23,555 nt of DNA from CAZGKW01 sp964526295 (GCA_964526295.1 CAZGKW010000055.1:1-23555); one strand, 5' to 3'; shown: positions 7,988-14,800, counted from the first letter of the stretch. Translations and numbers: made by a program. Notes: a model not told the origin generated them from the letters alone.

Positions 7988-8003
7988 ACGCACACCTGTC
8001 GCT

Positions 8004-8091
8004 CCCCTCTGCGGCTTGCCGCGTCCGGCGAGAGGGGCGGCTCGCCACGCCGAAGCCTCGGCGAAGGCGGGGGTGAGGGGCCGCCTTCGCC
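8004..8091. terminator. Hairpin cluster after the CHB_HEX-domain gene
   Basis: The best stem is GGCGAAGGCGG (8060-8070) with CCGCCTTCGCC (8081-8091), 11 perfect base pairs and a 10-base loop. Upstream, CCCCTCT (8004-8010) pairs with AGAGGGG (8031-8037), and CGCCGA/TCGGCG overlaps the start of the main stem. It follows the stop at 7987 and precedes the sulfatase promoter. No T-tract follows, so intrinsic termination is uncertain. Confidence 0.45.
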
Positions 8092-8134
8092 CCAGGCCTA
8101 TGGCGCGTCGAGGACCGCTCCTTCCGTTCGCCCC

Positions 8135-8163
8135 TCGACGCAGCGTGGCCCGCCTGCTATAGT
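8135..8163 (+). promoter_or_regulatory. Promoter candidate for the sulfatase-superfamily gene
   Basis: TCGACG (8135-8140), 17-bp spacer, TATAGT (8158-8163). The -10 matches five of six bases, the -35 four of six. The start codon is 33 bp downstream of the -10 box. Confidence 0.45.
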
Positions 8164-8196
8164 GCCTCCCTGCACCCGAGCCCGAAAGGACCCGCC

Positions 8197-9552
8197 ATGA
8201 ACGTCGTCGTCGTCATGCTCGATTCGCTCCGGCAGGACCACGTCGCATGCTACGGCTGGGACGACATCCGCGTCGACACGCCCCACCTCGACGCCTTCGC
8301 CGCCGAGGCCGTCCTCTTCGACAACGTCTACCCGGAGGGCCTGCCGACCATTCCGGTTCGGACCGACCTCGTGACCGGGATGAGCAGCCTGACGAACCGG
8401 TCGTGGCAGCCGCTCGTCGCGACCGACGTGACGGCCGCCGAGGTCTTCCGCAAGGAGGGCTACCTGACGGCCCTGGTGGCCGACACGTACCACCTGTTCA
8501 AGCCGTCGATGAACTTCCATCGCGGCTTCGACATCTTCCACTGGATTCGCGGGGCGGAGTACGACAGCATCCGGGCCGGCCCGCCCGAGCGCCTGAAGCT
8601 CGAGGACCACGTCACCGACCGGATGCCCGAGGCGTGGCACGCCAACGTCCGGAAGGTCCTGAGGAACCTCGACGGCCGCACGGAGCCCGAGGACTTCCCC
8701 TGCCGCCAGACGATGGACCGGGCCCTGGAGGTCCTCTCGGACGCCCGGCGCGAGGAGAAGCCTCTGTTCCTCTGGATCGACACGTTCCAGCCGCACGAGC
8801 CCTGGTGCCCGCCGGCGAAGTTCGACACCTATGCCGACCCGTCCTATTCGGGGCCGAAGGTCGTCATGCCGCCCGGCGGGCCGTGCGACGCCTGGGCCGA
8901 CGAGGCGGTCGTCGCCCGGGTCCGCAGCCTGTACGCGGGCGAGGCGGCCTACACGGACGACTGCGTCGGGCGGCTGTTCGACGCGATGCGCGAGATGGGG
9001 TATTTCGACGACACGGTCGTCGTCGTCCTTTCGGACCACGGGCACCCGCTGGCCGACCACGGGAAGTTCCTCAAAGGCAGCGACCGGATGTATAGCGAGC
9101 TTCTGAAAGTGCCGTTCATCGTGCGGCTGCCCGGGGGCGAAGGCGGCGGGCGGCGCGCGACGGACCTGGCCCGGTTCACCGACCTCCTGCCGACGCTCCT
9201 GGACCTGGCGGACCTGGCGGCCGATGCGAGCCCGATGGCAGGCGTCAGCCTCCGGCCCGTCCTCGAAGGCACGGGTTCGACGCCCTATCGGGCGACCGTG
9301 TCGGGCTACTTCGGCGGCGTGGAGCGGTGCATCCGTAACCAGCGCTATAGCTACGTCATGACGCCGGAGGGCGAGACGGACCTCCTGTTCGACCTCCAGG
9401 AGGACCCGCGGGAACGGATGAACCTGATCGATTCCAGGCCCGAGGTCGTCCGCGAGCTGCTCGCCTCGATCGGCGCCGTCTACTTCGGCCGCAAGGCCAA
9501 GCCCCGCGGCATCCAGGGGGCGATGGAAGAGGCGGGCACGTCGCTGGCGTAA
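8197..9552 (+). CDS. Sulfatase-superfamily hydrolase with Thr at the catalytic site
   Basis: The product is 451 residues with the alkaline-phosphatase-superfamily fold of sulfatases: the N-terminal strand with a metal-binding Asp (Asp9 in Val-Met-Leu-Asp-Ser-Leu-Arg) and Cys-Tyr-Gly, and Leu-Ser-Asp280-His281-Gly with the later metal ligands. True sulfatases have Cys or Ser in Cys-x-Pro-x-Arg, converted to formylglycine. Here the motif reads Thr51-Ile-Pro-Val-Arg55, so formylglycine cannot form and Thr51 would be the nucleophile, as in phospho- or phosphoglycerol transferases of the superfamily. The second Asp of the usual Asp-Asp pair is Ser10. The protein has no signal peptide and is probably cytoplasmic. 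GAAAGGA lies at 8184-8190. The metallo-hydrolase gene follows 67 bp later on the same strand and may be co-transcribed. The substrate is unknown. Confidence 0.85.
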   Translation: MNVVVVMLDSLRQDHVACYGWDDIRVDTPHLDAFAAEAVLFDNVYPEGLPTIPVRTDLVTGMSSLTNRSWQPLVATDVTAAEVFRKEGYLTALVADTYHLFKPSMNFHRGFDIFHWIRGAEYDSIRAGPPERLKLEDHVTDRMPEAWHANVRKVLRNLDGRTEPEDFPCRQTMDRALEVLSDARREEKPLFLWIDTFQPHEPWCPPAKFDTYADPSYSGPKVVMPPGGPCDAWADEAVVARVRSLYAGEAAYTDDCVGRLFDAMREMGYFDDTVVVVLSDHGHPLADHGKFLKGSDRMYSELLKVPFIVRLPGGEGGGRRATDLARFTDLLPTLLDLADLAADASPMAGVSLRPVLEGTGSTPYRATVSGYFGGVERCIRNQRYSYVMTPEGETDLLFDLQEDPRERMNLIDSRPEVVRELLASIGAVYFGRKAKPRGIQGAMEEAGTSLA

Positions 9553-9619
9553 CGTACACCCAATGCCCTGTCCCGTCGAGGGAGAGGGGGGTGTAAAACA
9601 CCAGCGAAGGCGAAGGCAT

Positions 9620-10414
9620 TTGCGAATCACCGTCCTCGGTTCCGGCACGAGTCACGGCATCCCGATGATCGGCTGCCGCTGCCCTGTGTGCACCTCCGAC
9701 GACCCGCGAAACCGGCGGCTCCGCACGAGCGCCGCCGTCCGTCTCGGCGACCGGACGGTCCTCATCGACACGACGCCCGAGCTTCGCATCCAGGCGCTCA
9801 CGTATGGCCTCGACCGCGTCGACGCGGTCTGCTACACCCACGGCCACGCCGATCACATCGCGGGGTTCGACGACCTGCGGCGGTTCTCGGAGCTCGCCGA
9901 AGCTCCCCTGCCCGTCTGGGCCGCCCCGGCGACGCTCGACCGGCTCCAGCAGGCGTTCGCTTACGCCCTGACGGACGGGGGCTTCGGCCTGTGGGGCATC
10001 CCGGTGGTCGAGTGGCACGCGCTCGACGGGCCGGTCGAGCTGTGGGGCCATCGCCTGACGCCCGTGGCGATGGAGCACGGCGGGTCGTCCGTGACGGGCT
10101 TTCGGTTCGACTCGCCGGAGGGGGAATCGCTGGCGTGGTGCCCGGACTGCGTCGCGATCCCGGAGGCTGCCGCCGAGGCCCTGCGGGGGCTGGACGTGCT
10201 GTTCCTGGACGGCCTCCGGCACACGCCGCACATCGGACACTTCACGGTGGCCCAGGCGGTGGCCGAGATTCGGCGGCTGGCCCCGCGTCGGGCGTACCTC
10301 ATTCACATGACGCACGACCTGGACCATGCGGCGACGGAGGCGTCGCTCCCCGCGGCGCCGGAGGTGCCCGGCGGCATCCGCCTGGCCTACGACGGCCTCG
10401 TCGTGGAGGTGTAG
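9620..10414 (+). CDS. MBL-fold metallo-hydrolase, PhnP-like
   Basis: The product is 264 residues of the metallo-beta-lactamase fold. The metal-binding motif is Thr-His-Gly-His-Ala-Asp-His-Ile-Ala-Gly. The N-terminus has the PhnP-like pattern Leu-Gly-Ser-Gly-Thr-Ser-His-Gly-Ile-Pro with Cys-x-Cys-Pro-x-Cys and Asp-Pro-Arg-Asn-Arg-Arg. A C-terminal His in Ile-His-Met-Thr-His-Asp fits the second metal site. PhnP cleaves cyclic phosphodiesters in phosphonate breakdown; no other phosphonate gene is seen here, so the substrate is open. The frame is open to ATG 9563, but TTG 9620 is preferred because the family starts directly with the Arg-Ile-Thr-Val-Leu-Gly strand and the upstream residues (many Arg and His) look non-coding. 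A small hairpin GGTGT-AAA-ACACC (9590-9602) precedes it. Confidence 0.85.
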   Translation: MRITVLGSGTSHGIPMIGCRCPVCTSDDPRNRRLRTSAAVRLGDRTVLIDTTPELRIQALTYGLDRVDAVCYTHGHADHIAGFDDLRRFSELAEAPLPVWAAPATLDRLQQAFAYALTDGGFGLWGIPVVEWHALDGPVELWGHRLTPVAMEHGGSSVTGFRFDSPEGESLAWCPDCVAIPEAAAEALRGLDVLFLDGLRHTPHIGHFTVAQAVAEIRRLAPRRAYLIHMTHDLDHAATEASLPAAPEVPGGIRLAYDGLVVEV

Positions 10415-10445
10415 CATCTCTCCCTCTCCCCTGGCGCAGGGAAAT

Positions 10446-10544
10446 GGGGACACGATAGAGGGATCGAACGCCGTGGGCCTCTTCGAACGTTCGCTGGGCG
10501 GAGCCGTGCCCGTTCCCCCCCTCGGACGCCTCTATCGTGTCCCC
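10446..10544. repeat. Palindromic element, copy 2 (99 bp)
   Basis: GGGGACACGATAGAGG (10446-10461) and CCTCTATCGTGTCCCC (10529-10544) match perfectly over 16 bp. Pairing continues outward with one mismatch (GGAAA on the left, TTTCC on the right). It lies between the convergent MBL-hydrolase and PspC genes. The right arm holds the TAG stop (10532-10534) of the PspC gene in the same register as copy 1 does for the TVP38-like gene, giving the same Gly-Thr-Arg end. Confidence 0.9.
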
Positions 10545-10783
10545 GTTTCCTCTTCTGATCCGCCAGCGTCGGCGCCCGTCACGTCCATCGGGCCCGCCGG
10601 GCCGACCGGGATGATGATCCATCCGACGATATAGGTGATCACCACAGGCAGGACGGCCGTCACGAGGGCGAGGAACACCAAGCCGAGCCTCACGAGCGTC
10701 GGGTCGACGTCGTAGAGTTCGCCGATAGCGCCGCAGATGCCGGCCAGCATCTTGTCCCGCTCGGAACGGTACAGCCGTCTCAT
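10532..10783 (-). CDS. PspC-domain membrane protein
   Basis: The product is 83 residues. It has the PspC pattern: Arg-Leu-Tyr-Arg-Ser, Ile-Cys-Gly-Ala-Ile-Gly-Glu-Leu-Tyr-Asp-Val-Asp-Pro-Thr-Leu-Val-Arg, then a membrane segment (about residues 34-60) with Tyr-Ile-Val-Gly-Trp-Ile-Ile-Ile-Pro. In Proteobacteria PspC senses envelope stress with PspB; no other Psp gene is here, so only a membrane-associated stress role can be suggested. GAAGGAG precedes the ATG. A promoter candidate lies at 10876-10903. Its last codons and stop come from the palindromic element at 10446-10544. Confidence 0.88.
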   Translation of the reverse strand: MRRLYRSERDKMLAGICGAIGELYDVDPTLVRLGLVFLALVTAVLPVVITYIVGWIIIPVGPAGPMDVTGADAGGSEEETGTR

Positions 10784-10875
10784 AGTGGCTGCTCCTTCTG
10801 TCGGGCCCTGCCGCTCACCGCCGCCGGCCGCCGCGCCGGGCCACCGGCCCCGGCATCGCGGACCCGGTTGCCAAG

Positions 10876-10903
10876 CTTACACCCAAGATGTCTGCACTTG
10901 CAA
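10876..10903 (-). promoter_or_regulatory. Promoter candidate for the PspC gene
   Basis: On the minus strand TTGCAA (10898-10903), 16-bp spacer, TGTAAG (10876-10881). Both boxes match the consensus in four of six positions. The leader would be about 86 bases. Confidence 0.35.
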
Positions 10904-11043
10904 GGGCCGAGCGCCACCGCAGGTCGTGTGCTCACCGCGACGCCTTCCTCTTGCACCCGCCACCGACCCCGGTTAGCATCAGGCCGTCGCGGATAGCGCA
11001 CCGGAGCGGACCCAGGGGCTGTCAAAGCGAGGGGGCGGATGGG

Positions 11044-11460
11044 ATGAAACGCACGTGGCTGGTGGCCGTCGTCCTGGCCGCGGCGGCGCTGGCCGTCTTG
11101 GGCGCCGCCGGCGGCGCCCTCTGGCGGCTCGCCCATCCGAATCGCGTCGTCGTCCGCAACCTCGGCGACCGCCCGGTCGAGAACCTGACGCTGGTGCTCC
11201 AGGCCTTTAGTCTGGAATGGGGCGTGACGCGCGAGGTCCCTCGCCTGGAGCCGGGCGAGGCCGTCACCGTCCGACACGCCTGCAACGACGCCAAGGCGGC
11301 CCTCCGGTTCGACATCGACGGAGATACCTTCATCCACAAACAGCATTACATGGACCTGTGGCGGGGTGAGACGTGGTCGTTCGATATCGCGTCGGACGGA
11401 ACCGTGGCGTCGCACGGCGAAGCCGCCTCCGTCCAACCCGATCCCGGGGGGCCGCCGTGA
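11044..11460 (+). CDS. Small membrane-anchored protein, unknown function
   Basis: The product is 138 residues. A Lys-Arg start is followed by a hydrophobic Val/Leu/Ala helix (about 5-25), so it is anchored in the membrane or cleaved. The remainder is a single globular domain with alternating strands, including Asn-Leu-Gly-Asp-Arg-Pro-Val-Glu-Asn-Leu-Thr-Leu, and a low-complexity end rich in Pro, Gly and Ser. I do not recognise the family. ATG 11044 is preceded by GGGGG (about 11029-11033). A weak promoter candidate lies upstream (TTGCAC 10951-10956, 17-bp spacer, TAGCAT 10974-10979). Its stop overlaps the next gene's GTG start, so the two form a coupled pair. Confidence 0.65.
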   Translation: MKRTWLVAVVLAAAALAVLGAAGGALWRLAHPNRVVVRNLGDRPVENLTLVLQAFSLEWGVTREVPRLEPGEAVTVRHACNDAKAALRFDIDGDTFIHKQHYMDLWRGETWSFDIASDGTVASHGEAASVQPDPGGPP

Positions 11461-11807
11461 GTCACCGACTTGTCTTCGCATGCTTGGCTCCGTGCCTCCT
11501 CGTCGCCGGGTGCGGCGGGGCCGGGCCCGACCTCGAAGGCACGTGGGTCGACCCGCAGACCGGGTGGCGCCTGGAGTTCGCCGGCCAGACCGTCCGCGAA
11601 TGGGAGGACGGTGCCTCGCAGAACGAGGCCGTCTTCGAGGTCCGCACCGAGGGCGGCCGGACCGTCTTGGTCATCCGCGACGACGACCGCACGGCCTATT
11701 CTATCATCGAGATAGATGGCAATAGGCTTCGCATCACGGAGCCGCGCCCGGCCGTGCCCGGCCCGGCCGACGACGTGCCGACTCTCTCGCTGGAACGAAG
11801 CGAGTAG
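11457..11807 (+). CDS. Small lipoprotein, lipocalin-like strand pattern
   Basis: The product is 116 residues. The lipobox Leu-Val-Ala-Gly-Cys (Cys at about residue 19) marks it as an outer-face lipoprotein. The mature part begins Leu-Glu-Gly-Thr-Trp-Val-Asp and shows repeated beta strands: Trp-Arg-Leu-Glu-Phe, Ala-Val-Phe-Glu-Val-Arg, Thr-Val-Leu-Val-Ile, Ser-Ile-Ile-Glu-Ile. Gly-Thr-Trp followed by such strands is typical of small lipocalin-like or METE-type domains, but the identity is not certain. The GTG start (11457-11459) overlaps the previous gene's TGA, with GGGGGG ahead of it, so translation is probably coupled. Confidence 0.65.
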   Translation: MSHRLVFACLAPCLLVAGCGGAGPDLEGTWVDPQTGWRLEFAGQTVREWEDGASQNEAVFEVRTEGGRTVLVIRDDDRTAYSIIEIDGNRLRITEPRPAVPGPADDVPTLSLERSE

Positions 11808-11826
11808 CCGCCATCGCGGCCCTTGA

Positions 11827-11853
11827 CGCGGCGGGCACTCCGGACCCGCCGCG
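11827..11853. terminator. Hairpin after the small lipoprotein gene
   Basis: CGCGGCGGG (11827-11835) pairs perfectly with CCCGCCGCG (11845-11853) over 9 bp, with a 9-base loop. It begins 19 bp after the stop at 11807. No T-tract follows, but the position fits termination before the next gene. Confidence 0.45.
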
Positions 11854-11923
11854 CCGAATGGGGGACGGCCCCGCTCGATATGGCCGGCCGCGGCACCGCG
11901 TCCCGTCGAGAAAGGAACCGCCC

Positions 11924-12337
11924 ATGACACGCTTCCCTGTCGTCGGAGTCCTGGTCGGCTTGGCGGCGCTCGCCCCGCTGGCCCTCGCCGGCGGGTGCCA
12001 GTCGATGACCCGCCAGCCGGCGGCGGCCGAGACGCCAGGCGAGGCCCCGCAGGGGACGTCGGCGCCCATGAGGGCAGACGCGACCTTCCCGCCGCCGCTC
12101 GGCATGCACCGCCTGCCCGTCGAAGAGGCCCTTCGCCTGGCCAAGGAGGAGCTCGGCCGCAGCAGCGGCGTGTGGCGGGTCGAGACGATCCGGCGGATCG
12201 ACGGCGGGTGGGAGCTCCACTTCCAGAGCCGCGGCGGGCCGGCCGACTACGGCGGCCGCTGCCGCGTCACGGTGACCGACGCCGGCCGCGTCAATGCCGC
12301 CCCGGCGGCCCTGACGGGATTCCGGCTCGGGCGGTAA
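11924..12337 (+). CDS. Small lipoprotein, unknown function
   Basis: The product is 137 residues. The lipobox Leu-Ala-Gly-Gly-Cys (Cys at about residue 25) follows a hydrophobic Val/Leu/Ala stretch, so the mature protein starts Cys-Gln-Ser-Met. A low-complexity linker (Pro, Ala, Glu, Thr) leads to a domain from about residue 60. That domain has a helix (Glu-Glu-Ala-Leu-Arg-Leu-Ala-Lys-Glu-Glu-Leu) and strands (Trp-Glu-Leu-His-Phe). The family is unrecognised. AAAGGA precedes the ATG. It lies at a convergent junction with the sugar-kinase gene. Confidence 0.65.
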   Translation: MTRFPVVGVLVGLAALAPLALAGGCQSMTRQPAAAETPGEAPQGTSAPMRADATFPPPLGMHRLPVEEALRLAKEELGRSSGVWRVETIRRIDGGWELHFQSRGGPADYGGRCRVTVTDAGRVNAAPAALTGFRLGR

Positions 12338-12346
12338 GAAGCAATC

Positions 12347-12446
12347 GGGGACACCATAGAGGGGTGCGAGCGTCTGCCCGGCTGTCGCGCTCGGTGGTGG
12401 CCGGCGCGCGTCCTCCCCACTGTTCGAACACCGCTATGGTGTCCCC
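12347..12446. repeat. Palindromic element, copy 3 (100 bp)
   Basis: GGGGACACCATAGAGG (12347-12362) and CCGCTATGGTGTCCCC (12431-12446) match in 15 of 16 positions. Pairing extends outward (GCAAT on the left, ATTGC on the right, with one bulged C). It lies between the convergent small lipoprotein and sugar-kinase genes, just outside both stops. The arm base that is G-C paired in copy 2 is C-G paired here, a compensatory change. Confidence 0.9.
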
Positions 12447-12471
12447 ATTGCCCCCGCTCCGCAGCGTCGGC

Positions 12472-13446
12472 TCAGGCCTCGCCCTGGAGCAGGGCGTCGG
12501 CCTCGGCCCGGGTCGGCAGGGCCGGGATCGCCCCCGGCTTCGTGCACGTCATGGCGCCGACGGCGTTGGCCCGGCGGCAGGTCCGCTCCAGCACCTCCGG
12601 CGAGAGGTTCGCGAGCTTCCGCCCCGCCTCGGTGAACTCCAGGAGGTCGACCAGGAGGCGGGCGACGAACCCGTCGCCCGCCCCGGTGCACTCGGCCACG
12701 CCGACCGCGAAACCGGGCACGTGCCCGGAGCCCGTCGCATGATGATAGTAGCACCCGTCCTCGCCCAGGCTGACGACCACCAAGGCCGGCCCGGCCTCGT
12801 GGATCTTCGCCGACCCCTCGTCCAGGTCGTCCGTCCCGGTGATCATCCGCCACTCCTCCCGGCTGGCCTTGACGACGTCGGCGCGGCGAAAGCCCCTCCA
12901 GATCTCCTCCCGGGCGTGGACCTCCGAGTCCCACAGGGCCGGCCGCCAGTTCGGGTCGAACGAGACGAACCGGCACGCCTGCCGGGCCACGCCGGCCGCG
13001 ATCAGCGTCGCCTCCTTCGGCCCCTCGTCGATCAGACTGATCGAGCCGAAGTGGAAGCACCCGGCCGCCGCGACGTAGGCCTCGTCGACGTCGGCCGGCT
13101 CCAGGAGCATGTCCGCGCCTGGGTTGCGATAGAAGAATATCTCTTTACGCCCGTCGTCGTGGACGGCGACGAAGGCGAGGGTCGTCCGGGCGTCGGGCGT
13201 CTCGGCAAGGCCCGCCGTCTCGACACCCGCCTCTTCGAGCGTCGACCGGAGGGACCGCCCGAACGGCTCGTCGCCGACCTTGCCGATGAAGCCGGCGGTC
13301 CGCCCGAGGCGGGCCACGCCGCACGCGACGTTGGCCGGCGCCCCGCCGGGCGCCCGCCGGAACGCCGTCACCTGGTCCAGGCCGCGGTTCGGCTCGGCGG
13401 CAACGAAGTCGATCAGCAGCTCCCCGAGACAAACGACGTCGGGCAT
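12472..13446 (-). CDS. PfkB-family sugar kinase (fructokinase-like)
   Basis: The product is 324 residues, normal for ribokinase/PfkB family kinases, which phosphorylate sugars or nucleosides with ATP. Signature 1 is visible as Pro-Gly-Gly-Ala-Pro-Ala-Asn-Val-Ala after an N-terminal Cys-Leu-Gly-Glu-Leu-Leu-Ile-Asp-Phe. Signature 2 is Glu-Cys-Thr-Gly-Ala-Gly-Asp-Gly-Phe-Val-Ala, where the last Asp is the catalytic base. The start with Gly-Glu-Leu-Leu-Ile-Asp resembles fructokinases rather than ribokinases. ATG 13446 has AGGAG ahead. A promoter lies at 13485-13514. The gene converges on a lipoprotein and is divergent from the prepilin-like gene. The substrate is not certain. Confidence 0.92.
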   Translation of the reverse strand: MPDVVCLGELLIDFVAAEPNRGLDQVTAFRRAPGGAPANVACGVARLGRTAGFIGKVGDEPFGRSLRSTLEEAGVETAGLAETPDARTTLAFVAVHDDGRKEIFFYRNPGADMLLEPADVDEAYVAAAGCFHFGSISLIDEGPKEATLIAAGVARQACRFVSFDPNWRPALWDSEVHAREEIWRGFRRADVVKASREEWRMITGTDDLDEGSAKIHEAGPALVVVSLGEDGCYYHHATGSGHVPGFAVGVAECTGAGDGFVARLLVDLLEFTEAGRKLANLSPEVLERTCRRANAVGAMTCTKPGAIPALPTRAEADALLQGEA

Positions 13447-13484
13447 GGCAGGCTCCTTTGGTACAGGCGGATCAAACAGCCCCG

Positions 13485-13514
13485 ATTCTAGCACCGCCAG
13501 GGCCCGCCCCGCAA
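13485..13514 (-). promoter_or_regulatory. Promoter for the sugar-kinase gene
   Basis: On the minus strand TTGCGG (13509-13514), 18-bp spacer, TAGAAT (13485-13490). The -10 matches five of six bases. The leader would be about 30 bases. Confidence 0.55.
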
Positions 13515-13577
13515 CGCCGCCACGCCTTCCTGGCACGACTTGGGGGCAAGGCATGCCCGCCGCGTTTCCGGTCCGCC

Positions 13578-13609
13578 TTGCGCGGTCGGCACGGGGGCCG
13601 ACCGCGCAA
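13578..13609. other. Perfect 13-bp-stem hairpin between divergent promoters
   Basis: TTGCGCGGTCGGC (13578-13590) and GCCGACCGCGCAA (13597-13609) pair perfectly around a 6-base loop. With a bulged A the stem can extend by CCTT/AAGG. It lies outside both predicted transcripts and has no T-tract, so it is not an obvious terminator for either gene. It might be a protein-binding inverted repeat or a terminator for an undetected short RNA. Confidence 0.55.
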
Positions 13610-13729
13610 AGGCTGCTGCGCCGCCGGCCGCCCCGGGACGCCCCCGCTTGTTCCTCCTTTCGGCACGTGCCCTCGCCCCAGGTGTCCCCTGAGGCCAGGC
13701 GCCCGTTTCCGGGCCGTCGGACGAAACCT

Positions 13730-13758
13730 TTGGCATGCCCGGCGCGGCCCCCTATAAT
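13730..13758 (+). promoter_or_regulatory. Strong sigma-70-type promoter for the prepilin-like gene
   Basis: TTGGCA (13730-13735), 17-bp spacer, perfect TATAAT (13753-13758). It is among the best promoters in the window. Transcription would begin near 13765, giving a leader of about 104 bases. Confidence 0.75.
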
Positions 13759-13868
13759 GATGTGGTGGGGAACGAGAGGTGCGCGGGTGCGCGGTGCTCC
13801 GGCGGCCCATCTCCCCGGCGGGTGGGGCCCGCCGACGCCCCGCACGCCCCGACAGGCGGGAGAAAACC

Positions 13869-14753
13869 ATGCACGACCGGGTCGTCCGAGCCGCCCCGCG
13901 GCGGGCCTTTACGCTCCTGGAGCTGCTCGTTGTCATCATGATCATCGGTGTGCTGGTCACGCTGATGGGCGGGGCCGCCATCGACGCCTACCGCGGCGCC
14001 GAGCGGATCCGCTGCGCCAACCAGCTCAAGCAGCTCGCCACCGCCGTCCAGGGCTACTACAACCGCTTCGGCGGCGACATCCCCCCGGCCAAGTACGAGC
14101 ACAGCGACGGCCGCGAGTCCTACTGGGTCCACTACCTGATCCGCACGGGCTGCCTGGGCGAGTCGGCCCACGGCGAACGGGAGAACCCCGAGCCCACCCA
14201 GATGAAGACCGTCCTCATCTGCCCCGCCACCGAACCCATCGAAGTGAAAGAGGACAGCATCATCCAGTATCCCGACGACGTCCTCGCCCAGGGGTGGTAC
14301 CAGCTCGGCGACGACGAGAACACCGTCTACTGCTCCTACTACTGGAACGGCTGCACCGACCGGTCGGACAGCAACTACTGGGAGTTCCCCTCGCTGCTCA
14401 TCAAGCATAGCGACACGAACAAACGCAGTCACGTCCACAACGTCGGCGAGATCAAGAAGCGGACGGCCATGGTGATGCTGGCCGACGGCGTGTGGTACGA
14501 CGGGCACGACCATCCGGAGCGGATCGCCGCCCGCCACGCCCGCGGCCGCCGACGCGACTACACCCACCTGGCCTTCTACGACAGCCACGTGGAGGGCATC
14601 GAACGGAACCCCGAAGACGTGGAGACCGGTGAGGAGAGCGACTGGGACGACGACGCCCTGGTCAACCGCGTGGGCCTCCGAGGCGGCCCGCCCTACTTCC
14701 GCCTCAAGGACGCCCGCGCCACGCCCGTCGCCGACGAGGATGAAAACGAGTGA
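13869..14753 (+). CDS. Prepilin-type protein (type II secretion/pseudopilin N-terminus)
   Basis: The product is 294 residues. After a short basic leader comes Arg-Arg-Ala-Phe-Thr-Leu-Leu-Glu-Leu-Leu-Val-Val-Ile-Met-Ile, the prepilin peptidase site with the conserved Glu5 and a hydrophobic helix (about 14-35). The C-terminal domain has a His-rich segment (Arg-Ile-Ala-Ala-Arg-His, then His-Leu-Ala-Phe-Tyr-Asp-Ser-His-Val-Glu) like the H-x-DG type end of planctomycete prepilin-like proteins, which exist in many copies per genome. The last 50 residues are rich in Glu and Asp. It has two Cys in the middle (Ile-Cys-Pro-Ala and Tyr-Cys-Ser). GGCGGGAG precedes ATG 13869. It is predicted to sit at the inner membrane or cell surface; a single copy here gives no pathway. 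Confidence 0.88.
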   Translation: MHDRVVRAAPRRAFTLLELLVVIMIIGVLVTLMGGAAIDAYRGAERIRCANQLKQLATAVQGYYNRFGGDIPPAKYEHSDGRESYWVHYLIRTGCLGESAHGERENPEPTQMKTVLICPATEPIEVKEDSIIQYPDDVLAQGWYQLGDDENTVYCSYYWNGCTDRSDSNYWEFPSLLIKHSDTNKRSHVHNVGEIKKRTAMVMLADGVWYDGHDHPERIAARHARGRRRDYTHLAFYDSHVEGIERNPEDVETGEESDWDDDALVNRVGLRGGPPYFRLKDARATPVADEDENE

Positions 14754-14772
14754 GCAGTCCGGCGTAAGCTTC

Positions 14773-14800
14773 GCGCGGTGGTTCTCTGTGACCACCGCGC
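14773..14800. terminator. Hairpin after the prepilin-like gene
   Basis: GCGCGGTGGT (14773-14782) pairs with ACCACCGCGC (14791-14800) over 10 perfect bp, 8-base loop, 19 bases after the stop. There is no T-tract, but the position fits a terminator. Confidence 0.5.

Larger units (their letters stand above)
13447..13868. other. Divergent intergenic region with two promoters and a strong hairpin
   Basis: This 422-base stretch separates the sugar-kinase and prepilin-like genes. It holds promoters for both directions, the 13-bp-stem hairpin at 13578-13609 and a 10-bp palindrome GGCACGTGCC (13662-13671) that could bind a regulator. I see no gene in it. Confidence 0.55.

Noticed and set aside
6089..7993. 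Minus-strand open frame opposite the CHB_HEX-domain gene
   Set aside because: It is antisense to a gene with signal peptide, ribosome site and recognisable C-terminal domain; the product has no motif.
9563..9619. ATG 9563 as start of the metallo-hydrolase
   Set aside because: The extra 19 residues are unlike the family and are encoded by hairpin- and purine-rich intergenic sequence; TTG 9620 starts exactly at the conserved strand.
5512..12446. Composite transposon bounded by palindromic elements
   Set aside because: The DNA between copies holds ordinary single genes, no transposase, and each copy is itself a complete palindrome rather than one end.
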